From: Antedon mediterranea
Lineage: Eukaryota; Echinodermata; Crinoidea; Comatulida; Antedonidae
Direction of reading: 5' to 3'
DNA length: 64,000 nucleotides
NCBI RefSeq assembly: GCF_964355755.1
Contig: NC_092673.1
Location: 28,649,001 to 28,713,000 of the forward strand
Each line of letters opens with the position of its first letter. Position 1 is the first letter of the stretch. The position numbers and the translations under genes were made by a program. A model generated the notes under the pieces. The model ran no database searches. It saw nothing but the letters and a program-made list of their open reading frames with translations, and was not told where the DNA came from. Shown piece by piece: positions 44,813-56,280 of the stretch.

Positions 44813-45147
44813 CTTAAAGACATATTGTCCCCCAAAAACATGAAAAATGAAGATTAATTAAATCAGACTTTGAATAGGTTATTTTGTAGCCTTAATAAAG
44901 TTAATCAATTATTTTTTTTCACTTACAAAATTACAAAATAAATGGTTAAATTCAACCATTGGTTGGCAGCCAATTGTTTGGTTTAAATTACAGTTTTTTC
45001 AAGTAAATAATTTTTTTTTTCGATCTAATTATTGGTCAAAGTGAATACGCCGTCGGTAAATATTATGCGACATTAAAATGAAATATTCTATAAAAAAAAT
45101 TAAAATAATTATTTTTTCAGGGGGACAATAGGCCTATATCTTTAATG
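44813..45147 (-). mobile_element. Family D element, minus orientation
   Basis: Starts TTAAAGACATATTGTCCCCC and ends GGGGGACAATAGGCC...CTTTAA; the interior contains AACCATTGGTTGGCAGCC and GGTCAAAGTG, as in 16207-16538 reversed. Confidence 0.65.
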
Positions 45148-46143
45148 CGACAATTTATTTACATCGTAATTACAATTTACATAGACCGAATCTATTTATC
45201 ATATCGATCAAAATACACTACATACAAAATTGCTTTCAAATTAGATTTGTACACAAGATAAATGTCCTTTTAAATATGAAGATAAAGAGGAGATAGTTAA
45301 TTGTTCTGGGCGGGACATTGTTTACCTTTTTGAATGCGCAGTCTGCCGAGATAAATGTTATCGGCGCCAAATGTAAATGTCGCGCATTGGGAACGTTTAA
45401 AACCACGGACACGTCGTCTGCGACACTCACACAAATCTATTTTTAAATACAATTTTAGTTAATAACAACATGCCCACATTTCATGTATTTACACATATTA
45501 TAAAAATACATTTTAAGCACAACATTAACAAAATTTGTTTGAAAATTTGCCGACCCCCTTTAGCAATAATACTAAATTTAGTAATTTTATTTTTAGACGT
45601 GATTTCTTTAGTAAATGTATTATTGTTAATGCAATATCGTAAGATCTTTTATTGTTATTACTTTCAAAGCATATGTTTCAGTTGGTTCGTAATGAGGGTT
45701 AAACTTAATCAAATATTGTTAGTTTGGTAATGTGTATATATTAATTATACTACATGTCGTTTATCCCACGCTCTAGTAACAAAATCGTGTATTCGGTCAG
45801 TATCGTTTACAAAAGCTACAGGTTAATTATCCTTGGTTCCCAGCAAAAATAAAGGCTAAAGGGGTCTGTCGTACCAGGTGGTAGGGTTTGGAGGGGAGGT
45901 TAAACCACCTGGAGTCACACGTTCACCTGTCATAATAATATAGCTTGTATACCCGTATGTACCGTGTGTTTGCTGAAGCGCGGTGATAACACAAAGGATG
46001 TATTCAACACCGCGGGGGATTACGGAACACGCAACACAAGTAAACAACACAAAATATCATCGGAAGATTTAGTTAACCGTTTACCGCCGCGCGGTGAACA
46101 CCTATTGAAAATTGCTGGCAGGAAACCGTCTTGAAGTTTGTGT

Positions 46144-46150
46144 TATAAAA
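46144..46150 (+). promoter_or_regulatory. TATA box of the coiled-coil gene
   Basis: TATAAAA followed by GGGG, 99 bases before the ATG at 46249. This predicts a start near 46175 and a 5' UTR of about 75 bases. Well-placed TATA boxes are otherwise not evident in this window. Confidence 0.55.
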
Positions 46151-46248
46151 GGGGAAACTATAGCCTCAAACTTGTTAAATCAGTTTAGTCTACACTAGCA
46201 ACAGGTTGTGTTATTTCTTATGCTTGTTGTCTGACGTTCATAGTCAAT

Positions 46249-48871
46249 ATGGTACTTATTAATCTTTTAACGCGAAACCACGCTGTAGTTGAGAAGGAAA
46301 ACCACGTAGCCCTGGTAAGATTATTATTTATTTATTTACATACTTTCGTTCATTATTGGGAGAGGGGGAAGGGAATCGATGCATGAAGGTTTGTTTACCT
46401 CCATGGTCGATGCTTAACGTGTTACGTGAGTGGGTGGTGATATTTTATTTTTAAAAAGTACAAAAAAACTCACTAATTTAATGGACGATATTTGTTTTGC
46501 TCTGATTGTTTCTTTGATTGAACTGTATTTAATAACGTAAGATTTGTCCTAATTAATACCATTATGTGATAAGTCCGGGACCTTAACTGACCATGGGAAT
46601 TAATTGGACGAAAACACGAAAACACGTTAATAATGCAAACGTTGAAGACTTTTAACCTTGTGTTGGATATCATTATTATTTGCATGCAATAATTGTATCC
46701 TTGTTTACATAGATAAAGGTCAGTTTTATCATGGAGGAAATATACAGATATATATCTGTATATTTCCTCCATGGTTTTATGGTAGGCCTACTTGAAAATT
46801 GGTTACGTTATATTACGACAATGATTGCTGCACCAGTTTCAGTACTACAGGAACTATAAAAATAAAAACGGAATAACAATTGCCAGTTTCACAAAGTACA
46901 CTGTTCCTTAACAAGTGAAAGGTTCTTGTCTAAAACTTTCCCTAAAAAATAATAGCTCATATATCTGTGTTAATGGGAAATTTGCTTTCTTCGTGTTTAA
47001 AGTGTGTAACATAAATACTTAGCATTTAACACTCTTATAACAATTCGTTAACATTTTTGTGAAAAGTTCTTCTGTGAAACTTTCCCTAAAAAATCTATTG
47101 TTCATTCTATATTATGTCAATGGGGATTTTACTTTTTGTGATTCAAGTTTGTAACTTTATAATTGAAACTCTTATAACGAAGTTAATGCCAGTACTTAGA
47201 AAACGATTGTGTTTTAAGTAAACACATTTACAAGTATTGTTACATAACAATTGATTGACAACGTATCAATCATTAATGTTGATTTTTCTTTTACACATTA
47301 ATACATGATTCTGACATTCTGGGGTTAACTGTCAATCAACAAATACGTGTTGTTATCAACATTTTTGTTGTTCAGTTTTTGTTGGGTTGACATGGTTGTC
47401 ATTTATACTATCGCCATGATTGGTGTACAATAGTGGAGGAGTATTGGTTAATAGAAGGAGGGATTTGTTCGAGGGGGAGGAGCTTAACAATGCAATGAGA
47501 CGCTGGGCGGAGCTATTGAATTTAGTAATTAGAAGCGTAATAGAAGTATAAGGAGTTAAGTTATACAATATATTAATATAATAATAATTATGTTCATAAC
47601 CAATAGTAAAACGTGAGCTAGTTTTATATAAATATAATAATACGATCAAGCAAGCATGAAAATAGTTTCGATAAAACAAATAATTGTTTAAATCAAAATA
47701 ATGTATATACAAATGTAAATAAGAATAAGAAGAATAAGTTACAGAAGTGAAAACAAAATAGGAAACATTGATAAAGACTTTTACGTCATGAAATGATTTG
47801 AGACAATAAGAGCAAGATAATGTGCTATTCTTCGGTCTTTTGTGGTCATTCATAATAAAATATAATTGTTCAATAATAATAATCCTTTGACTTTCCTTTT
47901 GAAACTAAAATTCTGAAAGAAATAATTTATGAAAAAACATCATATAATTGTTTCTGTGTTAAGGGTTATATCATGAAGAATTAATAGTTTATCAAGCACA
48001 CGACCACCGCTATGGCCCAGTGAGCACATTAACTGTGTATCTTGGGAACCATTACGATTCAATGCATAATTTATATACGAGTATTTATTTCTAACGCTGT
48101 GTTAATTTTTCATTCTCTTTACAGCTACAAAGGGAGATAAAACACCTCGAGTATAAACTGAGGCAGAGGAACGATCAAGTGGAAGATTTAACAAAACGGC
48201 TTGAAATGCAATCGAGCAAAACAAAACAGCTGATTGCAGGCTGGAAGCTGCAACTTCAAGACAAAGAGAACACTTTAGAAAAACAACTGCAAGAAAAAGA
48301 CACACAGTTGAATCATATCTGCGCTGAACTTATCCACTTTGAAGCAACATTGAAACGAGAAAGAAGTTGTATTGTTAATCAACTGAATGAAAGAGATAGG
48401 AAAATAAAAGAACAAAACAGAAGAATAAAAGAACAGGAGAGAGAAATAAAAGCTTTGAACTCGGCAAATGAACGGTTGCTCGAAAGTTTACACGAATCTA
48501 GAATATCTTCTTCTCCACCGTCTTCGCCAGCATCGCCGTCATCTCTATCATCATCACCACCAGTAATGTCTCCGACCTCTCCAGCAGCAATGTTTTCGAC
48601 CTCTCCAGCAATGTTTTCGACCTCTCCAGTCAAATCTCCGACCTCTCCACCAGGAGTCTTACTGAACAATAACGATGTCTTTCCAACAAAATACACACAC
48701 ATACGTCACACCGGACGTTCGAGCTCACCACGGACAGTACGATTTAGTGAAGATGTGCTAGATAATGAGGAAAAGAAAGTAACTCCAAAGCCTGCTATAA
48801 GAGTTCGCAAGATCTCTCTACCTGCTTATCGACTACCAGAAAATGAGGAAGACATTGTTAGGTACTGCTAA
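46249..48871 (+). CDS. Uncharacterised coiled-coil, Ser/Pro-rich protein (two exons, 270 aa)
   Basis: Exon 46249-46314 (ATG, 22 codons, donor CTG then GTAAGA) joins exon 48125-48871 (acceptor CTTTACAG, stop TAA) in phase 0. Residues about 23-145 are a charged, Leu-rich coiled coil (LQREIKHLEYKLRQRND, then repeated KEQxRRIKEQEREIK). Residues about 148-200 are a repetitive Ser/Pro segment with SPTSP, FSTSP and KSPTSP units, each a possible proline-directed phosphosite. The C-terminus has RTVRF, which fits the RVxF docking consensus for protein phosphatase 1, and RKIS, which fits a basophilic kinase site; both are pattern matches only. The first part loosely recalls the N-terminal zippers of cGMP-dependent kinases, but no kinase follows, so I give no name. 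A TATA box lies about 100 bases upstream of the ATG. The family is not recognised. Confidence 0.7.
46315..48124 (+). other. Intron of the coiled-coil gene
   Basis: A 1.8-kb intron with the 44-bp palindrome and, on the opposite strand, the longest open frame of the window (47356-47853, 165 codons). That frame is rich in Tyr, Asn, Leu and Ser and shows no known domain. Confidence 0.6.
46730..46773. repeat. Perfect 44-bp palindrome without spacer
   Basis: Left arm CATGGAGGAAATATACAGAT plus AT, followed at once by its exact reverse complement. It would form a cruciform or a tight RNA hairpin. It lies in the coiled-coil gene's intron, 415 bases after exon 1. Confidence 0.9.
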
Positions 48872-49061
48872 TTAACCTTCTTTATCAGTAAACTCGCCAA
48901 CTGGTTGTTACTTCTTTCACTACAAACTTAATTTGCAATAGGAAACCACGTTCATTAGGCTTCCTGTCCTGGGCTTTGCTTGGTAGCTCACAAGGGACAG
49001 CCGCCTGGAGATATCATTTTTTTGTACATAAACGACTCATTGGAGATACGATGTAGGTGCT

Positions 49062-49067
49062 ATTAAA
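49062..49067 (+). terminator. Likely polyadenylation signal of the coiled-coil gene (ATTAAA)
   Basis: ATTAAA about 190 bases after the stop, immediately followed by GTGTGTTTATTGTGG, a GU-rich downstream element. A canonical AATAAA lies further on at 49473-49478 and could serve a longer 3' UTR. Confidence 0.4.
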
Positions 49068-49298
49068 GTGTGTTTATTGTGGACATTTACCTGCTGGGAC
49101 CTCGGGAAGTTTTAATGAACATTTTATCATTTATACGTCATACAAGTCTCAGTTTCGTAAATAATAGTGATTAAAGTGATTTGAATATTTATAGAGCTTT
49201 GGGGTTTCGGTTGTTTTAAAAGGGACCGAAATGCATAGGTACGTAAAAATTGTATGGAACTGAACTCTATAGAATTAACATTCAGGGAGGGAATTGTT

Positions 49299-49392
49299 AT
49301 CATGATTGACCAATAGGAGGCCAATATGGAACCTAATTGACCAATAGAAGGCCAATATGGACCCTGATTGACCAATAGGAAGTCAATGTGGA
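49299..49392. repeat. 30-bp tandem repeat with CCAAT boxes, three units
   Basis: ATTGACCAATAGGAGGCCAA followed by TATGGAACC; each unit has two CCAAT pentamers (the third has lost one). Confidence 0.8.
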
Positions 49393-49507
49393 CTTTAATA
49401 TGAAGTAGGTGTCATAATAGCCGGTGTGGCTTTAGAACCCTTCGTATATCCGTCCATATTGACAGAATGTGCAATAAAAGAGCAAACGTAAACAAATTAA
49501 TGATTTA

Positions 49508-49648
49508 AGCTTGGTTCCCGCAACGCAATAACGTAAGCGCACCTTAAGTAATTTGACCAATCACAAGCGATGGATCATTCTAACTGTCATTTGTGATTGG
49601 TCAACTCACTTGCGCCTACGTGATTGCGTCCTATTGGGAACCAAGCTT
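49508..49648. mobile_element. Family B MITE, full-length
   Basis: Starts TTAAGCTTGGTTCCCGC and ends GGGAACCAAGCTTTA. Internal ACCAATCACAAGCG and TTGTGATTGGTCA are inverted and carry two perfect CCAAT boxes. Lies just 3' of the coiled-coil gene. Confidence 0.8.
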
Positions 49649-50084
49649 TAGGTACAGTAAAGGACGTTCACAATGTTTGTCTGTAAACATTGATAGAATG
49701 TGTTATTACAACTATAGTAAATTTGTTCTGTGAAATAAATATGTAACCGCAGGAAGCGAAAGATGTAACTTATCACAACTCAAAATTTGTAATTGAAATG
49801 TAATTGTTTGTAATTAAAAGGCCAAAGGTCAAAGTTAAGTATTTACAAACACAAGACTGAATTCTTAAAGTGAAGTCAAAGTCTTACGTACTTATACAAG
49901 TTGTTGTGTACAGCATGTTATTTAAGATTATTTTATATACAGGTACTGTTAAATATGGATTATAAAAAAATAAAAAAAATTAATGCAAAAATACAATAAA
50001 ATTTTAATGAAACAAATATAGAGACGTGTCACTGTTTTTTGTATGTGAAAATGTGTTTATATTCAATGGAAACGCAGCTGTAAC

Positions 50085-50246
50085 GTTTGGTTCCCACTTA
50101 CGCAACACAAGAATGTTTTTACGGTTACGCAACGCAAATCTATCCAATCACCAGCGACGGGCCATCCGAACTTGATGACATTTCGTTTTGTGATTGGTGA
50201 AATTACCTGCGTTGTTCCCCTTGTCTATACTGTAGCAGGAACCAAT
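50085..50246. mobile_element. Family B MITE, diverged
   Basis: GTTTGGTTCCCACTTACG at the left, GCAGGAACCAAT at the right, with CCAATCACCAGCG and TGTGATTGGTGAA inside. Confidence 0.65.
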
Positions 50247-50373
50247 AATTATATTGCTTTAGTTTGTGTTATAACTTGTTGATTTTTTAAGTGGAAGAAA
50301 AAGGTTATCAACCAACCGAATTTACTCGATTTCATTATTGAATATTTGTCATTTTAAATTTGTTTTCCACTAA

Positions 50374-50430
50374 GAGTTGACCAATGACAGTTCGACATCA
50401 TTGCGTTACGTCCTAGTGGGAACCAAGCTT
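50374..50430. mobile_element. Family B MITE, right half only
   Basis: TTGACCAATGACAG, then TTGCGTTACGTCC and CTAGTGGGAACCAAGCTTTA; the left arm is missing. Confidence 0.65.
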
Positions 50431-51135
50431 TACTATGCCATAGTCACTCATAATGTACACAGTACATTTAACTTTGCCAGGAATACTGAACAACTACTTT
50501 TGGACACAAAACGTAAACGCGACATACGACGAGTTGACGTTTGGAGATCACCCAGCCTATGGAATCGTTTTGCAATAACGATATTTTCGGTTATAATTAT
50601 CACAACACAACAATGACGATTAATTTTACTGGGACAAGTAACAAGTAGAAATGCCAAGCTTTTAAATAAATGTATAAATAGTAGGCTCACTTTTACGTGA
50701 TTGACGTGTCCCCCAGAAACTTATACTGGATTTAGCCTATTGTCTAATTAATTAGGTACGCTATTCGCATTGCGACATTGAGTTGCGTATTGTCTGCATT
50801 TCTCTGGTTCCAGTCACTAATCTTAATTCAAATTGACACAACAATTTGATAGTTACTAAAAGAAACAAACTTTAACCTCATGAGTGGGCCTCACATAATA
50901 GGTCTTGAGTTATGTGTGAAATACAATATATAGGTAGGTCTTATATAGCTGCAGGGATACTAAGTCTACTCCTATTTGAATTAATAATTATTAATTAGTT
51001 GCGACAGAAATGATAAGAATGTTACAATCATGAAAGAAAAGACTGAAACTAAATATGTTGAAAAGTTATGCCTTATGATATGTCCGTCCGAAATTGTACC
51101 GTCACCGCGTACACGACATCACTGGAGTCAGTTGG

Positions 51136-51183
51136 ACCATGGAGGTATAAAATTATAAAAACTAATTTTATACCTCCATGGTT
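51136..51183. repeat. Inverted repeat with 20-bp arms and short loop
   Basis: ACCATGGAGGTATAAAATTA then a 7-base loop then TAATTTTATACCTCCATGGT. Its outer CATGGAGG is the same as that of the palindrome at 46730. Confidence 0.85.
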
Positions 51184-51526
51184 GAACTGAACAAATGAGA
51201 TCGATATTTTCTTAGTGATATTGTCAACACCGGATGGCATTAACAATGCATTTAATACCTGGTAATCTTGTTTATTACATGTTCCTATATTTAGGTGGAA
51301 TGTATAATATGAATATTAGCTTGGCATTGTATCTAATCTATAGGTATTTGGTAACATATCAAGCGTAGTGTGTTTTTCTTACCACGGCTAGCAGTTTATT
51401 TCTGCACATGCGTCGTGGGTAAGATTTCAAAAGAGGACTACAAATAAATACAAAAAAAAAGTAATACAAGACAAGATATTATTATAACAATAAATTCAGC
51501 AACAAACATTGCCTTTGAACACAAAT

Positions 51527-51571
51527 TAAGCTCTGTCTACACTATCACTAGTTTGACAAAAGTGTGATTTA
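51527..51571. mobile_element. Family A MITE, left arm only
   Basis: TTAAGCTCTGTCTACACTAT, then CACTAGTTTGACAAAAGTGTG, then broken. Confidence 0.75.
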
Positions 51572-53207
51572 GGCCTATAGTTTAACATTCATGTAATTGA
51601 AAATTACAGCATTTACAGAAATCGAACCTTTGGGTATAGCACCTGCTAGTTTTTAAGAGAGTAACGATTTTTTGGAACAAAAGTAGGTTGTTTTTTGACG
51701 CCAAAAACCGACACGCAGTCGCGCCTTTAATAGTTTATCGCACTCCTTGGTATAGGCTAGGGTATGATGAGACTGCAGGAGATTAACAAATTATTTAAAA
51801 AATGTAATATAATATTGTTTTCTATACTAAAATATTATTTATCAAGTGCCTAACAAAAGAATTTACGATTCATACCGTAAATACTGATAAAGAAGCAAGT
51901 ATGGTATTAGGGAATGTCATTTTTGCTCAACGTTACTTTGTACCATAAGTTCCATAATAATATAACATGATCAAAACTCAAGCGCGCCCTTTCCTATACA
52001 AACTGACTTGACACATCTAATCACATGAACTTAAATGAGTAATTAATTTGCACAAACAAACATAGCTACGGTCACCTTATTCCCCAGTGTTGTACCTCTA
52101 CATACTATCTATCATAGGAGTATTTATTACTCTAGATACATGCATGCTATGGTATATAATAGGTCGTGGTTACAAGATCAGTATGCCTGATTTATACATG
52201 TTTAACTCCGTAAAAAGGTTCAACTTTATAATTTGTGTACAACTGAGAGTTTTCTTTCTAATACAATTTGTTCCAAACAGTATCCTGGGAGGTTTATAAA
52301 TAACATCGTTTCGCAGATTCCGTTTGCAAAATAAACTTAAACAAAAAAAAGTTGGCAAGGCAAACAATTTTCATATAAGATAGGCCTATCATTGATGAAA
52401 CAATAATTTTATTCGGTGAAAGATGAAAATGTGTAGTATTTTTAATTGCAAATATAACTGTTCATCTTTCACCTCATAACATCAATAATTTGTACCATTG
52501 TACTCATAAAGATTCATTATTTTGAGAATATGAAAACATGAAAACAGTGTAAGAACATATTGAGTTTTACGGATGCACATTGGGGTAATGCAAACATCAC
52601 ATTCAAACATCACACGTCAGGAGAAACTCCTGACATGTTCGAGGGTCAATGATATACACTTTTAGGTCTGTTTTTTAAATTTTATAGAAAAGGGCGTATT
52701 CTTCTTCACTAGGCCTATATTATTTATCAGCGGCTTGGGTTTAGTGCCATCACCGGAATGCGGTTTGTCTCGTGTGGACGACTGACAGTTGACACGCACT
52801 AAGCTACTGCACCTGCTGCCGTGGAAACCTATCCTACACGTTAGGCACGACATCCGCACATAAAATCAATCAACAAGATATTTAGTGAGCTTTTTTAAAA
52901 CGCTCACAAACAAAACTGAACGTCAAAGTATTTGTGCAGAAGACGCTTAATTGTAAATACTGTGACGTACTCCAAACAGTACATTGGCATTGATATGGAT
53001 CAAGATCAGTTTTAAATGATAAGATGATTTTTTTAAATTTCGGAATTCTTCAATTGAATTGCCTGCCCTGTCGCGCCGAATTATCACTGTTGTTGTTGAA
53101 CTAAACGTCTGGATGCGTTGTGACGCAGCGCTTTCTTCATCATAAAGTTTATAGATTTAACTAGAATATTTCGAGGAAAAATGAATTGAAATACATTAAT
53201 AGGCCTA

Positions 53208-53423
53208 ATTGATGGCTGGCCTGGGAATTGATGGCTGGCATGGGGGATTGATGGCTGGCCTGGGAATTGATGGCTGGCCTTGGAATTGATGACTGGCCTG
53301 GGGATTGATGACTGGCCTGGGGATTGATGGCTGGCCTGTGGATTGATGGCTGGCCTGTGGATTGATGGCTGGCCTGGGAATTGATGGCTGACCTGGGAAT
53401 TGATGGCTGGCCAGGGAATTGAT
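53208..53423. repeat. 18-bp minisatellite, about 12 units
   Basis: ATTGATGGCTGGCCTGGG with small changes. The 18-bp period leaves three minus-strand frames open as hexapeptide repeats (such as PAINSQ or GQPSIP). Confidence 0.87.
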
Positions 53424-53544
53424 CTCCACGACCTGTAGCATGGAATATAAACATGCCTACTCGCTACGATCGCGACCTGTGGTATGAGGGAGCTGAGCCT
53501 GTCCAAGAAAACACCGAGACTAACCTTTCCCTCGATATTCGTAT

Positions 53545-53570
53545 ACAGATATATATATATATATATATAT
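53545..53570. repeat. (AT)n microsatellite
   Basis: A run of AT dinucleotides ending in TTAGGCCTA. Confidence 0.8.
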
Positions 53571-53888
53571 TAGGCCTATATTTCTTATAATTTTAGAGTT
53601 TCTAAAGTTCTTAAAACATTACGAAACTTACTTCCATTTATTCTATGGATCTTCTTTATACAACCAGTAATATAAATCCAATAAAACCATATGAAATTGA
53701 TACTTTATAGTTCAAGAACTCTCCAGAAAGAAGCTTATTTCTCCGCTAACACACTACTAGGCAGAGTAATACACATACACATACAGGTGGACTACACGTT
53801 TTGATTGATGCAGATCGTATGCAAATTTTAGGAATTCTGGATAATTATAAATTAAAGAAATTTAAAGTCAAACAAAGATCCACATAAT

Positions 53889-53925
53889 CAAGAACACTTC
53901 TTTATATTATAAAGAAGTGTTCTTG
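53889..53925. repeat. Perfect 37-bp palindrome
   Basis: CAAGAACACTTCTTTATA, one central T, then the exact reverse complement. A cruciform or hairpin is predicted. Confidence 0.88.
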
Positions 53926-55107
53926 CAGCAGCAATGGGTGTTGTGATTGTTAAATACCCGTACACATATCAATATGCGCTTATTAACTAATAACCTAGCC
54001 TAGGTCAATGAACTTAGAACAACAATACATAATTGTTATTTTCGGAAAATTAGAAAAACTAAGCAATAATGTTATTGGCAAAAATCCGTCTTGCATTAAA
54101 ATGAAGAACAATACGTTTCGTCGATTTATAATAATTAAGGAGATAAAAACGTGACTTAATTAAATTAATATGTTAAAACATCATTTGTGGATACCTAATA
54201 TTATTGGCCTACGTTTGAAACATTTAAAGATTTTGGGACAATTGCAAATGTATTCTACTGCAGATACTGCGACAACTATTCAATTCAATTATTTCTTTTC
54301 GTCAAGCACCTGGCTAAAAAATTATATGCTTGTCAAGTATATAAAAATATTAAAAATACGATAAAATGGGTAACAATACGACACCAAGGTGTAAAAAATG
54401 GCAATATAGTAAAAAAAAAATCATACAAATGTGTCATATAAAAATTAGATAAAACAAATTGGATAAAAAGTCCGATTGTCACCTCGCAACAAAATTTGCA
54501 TTAAAAAGCCTCATAGCAGATTGGAGAAAAGAACTTCGTAATTCATTAGTTTTCGAAGCGAATTCTACCCCTTCTGTTAAAGACAACATGTTTGTTGACT
54601 ACAACTACATTTTATTTAGCAAGCTTTTGTTTTTATAAACATACACGTTACTGTTTATTGCAGTGACTGTCTCATAAACCTCTTTTCTGAATCAAACTAA
54701 AACCATACGTTATTACAGTGAAAATAAATGTTATCAAGCGAATTTAAATTTAGAATTCCTGGAAATGGCATTCGATACCGTCGTACAGAAATGAATTGAT
54801 TGGGATCACGTTCGGCCAGTTTTCCTTATACAGTATGCCAAAATCCTAACAATTTATCTTAACAATGTTTTCAACTTCCTGGGAGAGCTTTCAGGGAAAA
54901 AAGAGTATTATTTATAATTTTGGTACGTAAACAAACTCATAAATTTATGTGATCATGTTTTATAAGAATATCAAGCTAAATCATGGATAGGACGTAGGAC
55001 TAATTTAGAATTTACCGAGATCGTTAGACAAATGTGGGTAGGAGATAAAAAACATAGGAGTGGATGGCTAGAATAGTAGGGTTGTGTGTTGTTGTATACA
55101 ATACATT

Positions 55108-55270
55108 AAGCTCTGTCTACACTATCAACATTTATGTGAAAACAAAATGTGATGTGCCCATGGACCACGATGATGTCATATCAATATTTGGGCATATCAC
55201 TACCATATTTAGCCAAGGCACATCATACTTGTTTTGTCAAAATAGTTTGATAATGTAGACAGAGCTTTAG
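55108..55270 (-). mobile_element. Family A MITE, full-length
   Basis: TTAAGCTCTGTCTACAC to ATGTAGACAGAGCTTTAG; two internal units in minus orientation. Confidence 0.86.
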
Positions 55271-55727
55271 TCTCCAATTCTAGGGTTGACAGGCACTCGG
55301 TTCAACTGTTCTCGGTGATCATGTGAAAAGATAAAACAAATTGAAAATCGCATCCCTATCAGTCCACGTGAGGTTGTTTCACATGTATTTCTAAGCCCCT
55401 CTTTCCCTTTCAAAATAAATACCCATTTCCTTTAAAATATTTCTAAATGATTCGGCTATAAATGTGGTTGTTTTGCCGCTTTTTTGACAGTATCAATTAT
55501 AATTCATTTGACAACGTGCTGTTATGTCGGATGTATCGAAGCAAATAAAGTAATACTTTGCCCGCAGTGACAGTCTACATTCTGATACTATTTCTCTACT
55601 AACATTGTCACGCATATTATACATGTCATGCCATTTAAATTTGCTTGGGAAAATACATCAGGAATTATTAAGCATTACGGTAATAAATTTAGCTAATTAA
55701 AATGACACATCTAAAAACTTGATCTTA

Positions 55728-55872
55728 TACTTGGACGCAGCGCAAGAAAACAAGCACAACGCGAGTGATTTGACCAATTACGACGCAATATCTGAACTGT
55801 CATTGGTCAACGTACTTGCGCTGCGCGTACGCCTTGGTGCTAAGTCTAAATGGAAACCAATCAACCAAGCTT
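55728..55872. mobile_element. Family B MITE, diverged
   Basis: TTGGACGCAGCGCAAG at the left and ACCAAGCTTTG at the right, with GACCAATTACGACG and GTCATTGGTCAACG inside. Confidence 0.6.
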
Positions 55873-56137
55873 TGAGAAAATTAAGCATTCTATTGTGAGG
55901 TATAGCAATGCAATGGACAAGATACTCAAATGATAAAAAATACACAATACTTTGTACAAATAAGTAGTTAGTTTTATTGATTACAAAAAAAGGTCATTTC
56001 AGAGTTTTTAAAATGCTATTTTAGAAGATAATGTTTACAAAATGGTAATTGGTGGGTTTAATGCTGGTTATTCATTCTTTTTTCAACTTCTTTATAAAAA
56101 TATCAATGACGTACCAAGTGCAGCATATGATTGGTGT

Positions 56138-56280
56138 AAAGCTCTTGTCTACACTATCAAACTTTATGTGCCCATATATGGGCATGATGATGTCATATCA
56201 CTACCATGTTTGGGCATATCGCTACCATATATGGCCACATCACACCTTTAGTCAAACTAGTTTGATAGTGTAGACAGAGC
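56138..56280 (-). mobile_element. Family A MITE, full-length
   Basis: GTAAAGCTCTTGTCTACAC to GTGTAGACAGAGCAG; two internal units and CCATATATGG twice. Confidence 0.86.

Larger units (their letters stand above)
41676..46143. other. Region before the coiled-coil gene's TATA promoter
   Basis: Holds an 85-bp inverted repeat (42213), a perfect 52-bp duplication (43761) and a family D copy (44813). If the candidate exons at 41424-41675 are real this is their intron. No other exon is seen. Confidence 0.5.

Noticed and set aside
48379-48702. 107-codon minus-strand frame
   Set aside because: Shadow of the Ser/Pro-rich exon; the Gly/Glu-rich peptide is the complement of TCT/CCA codons.
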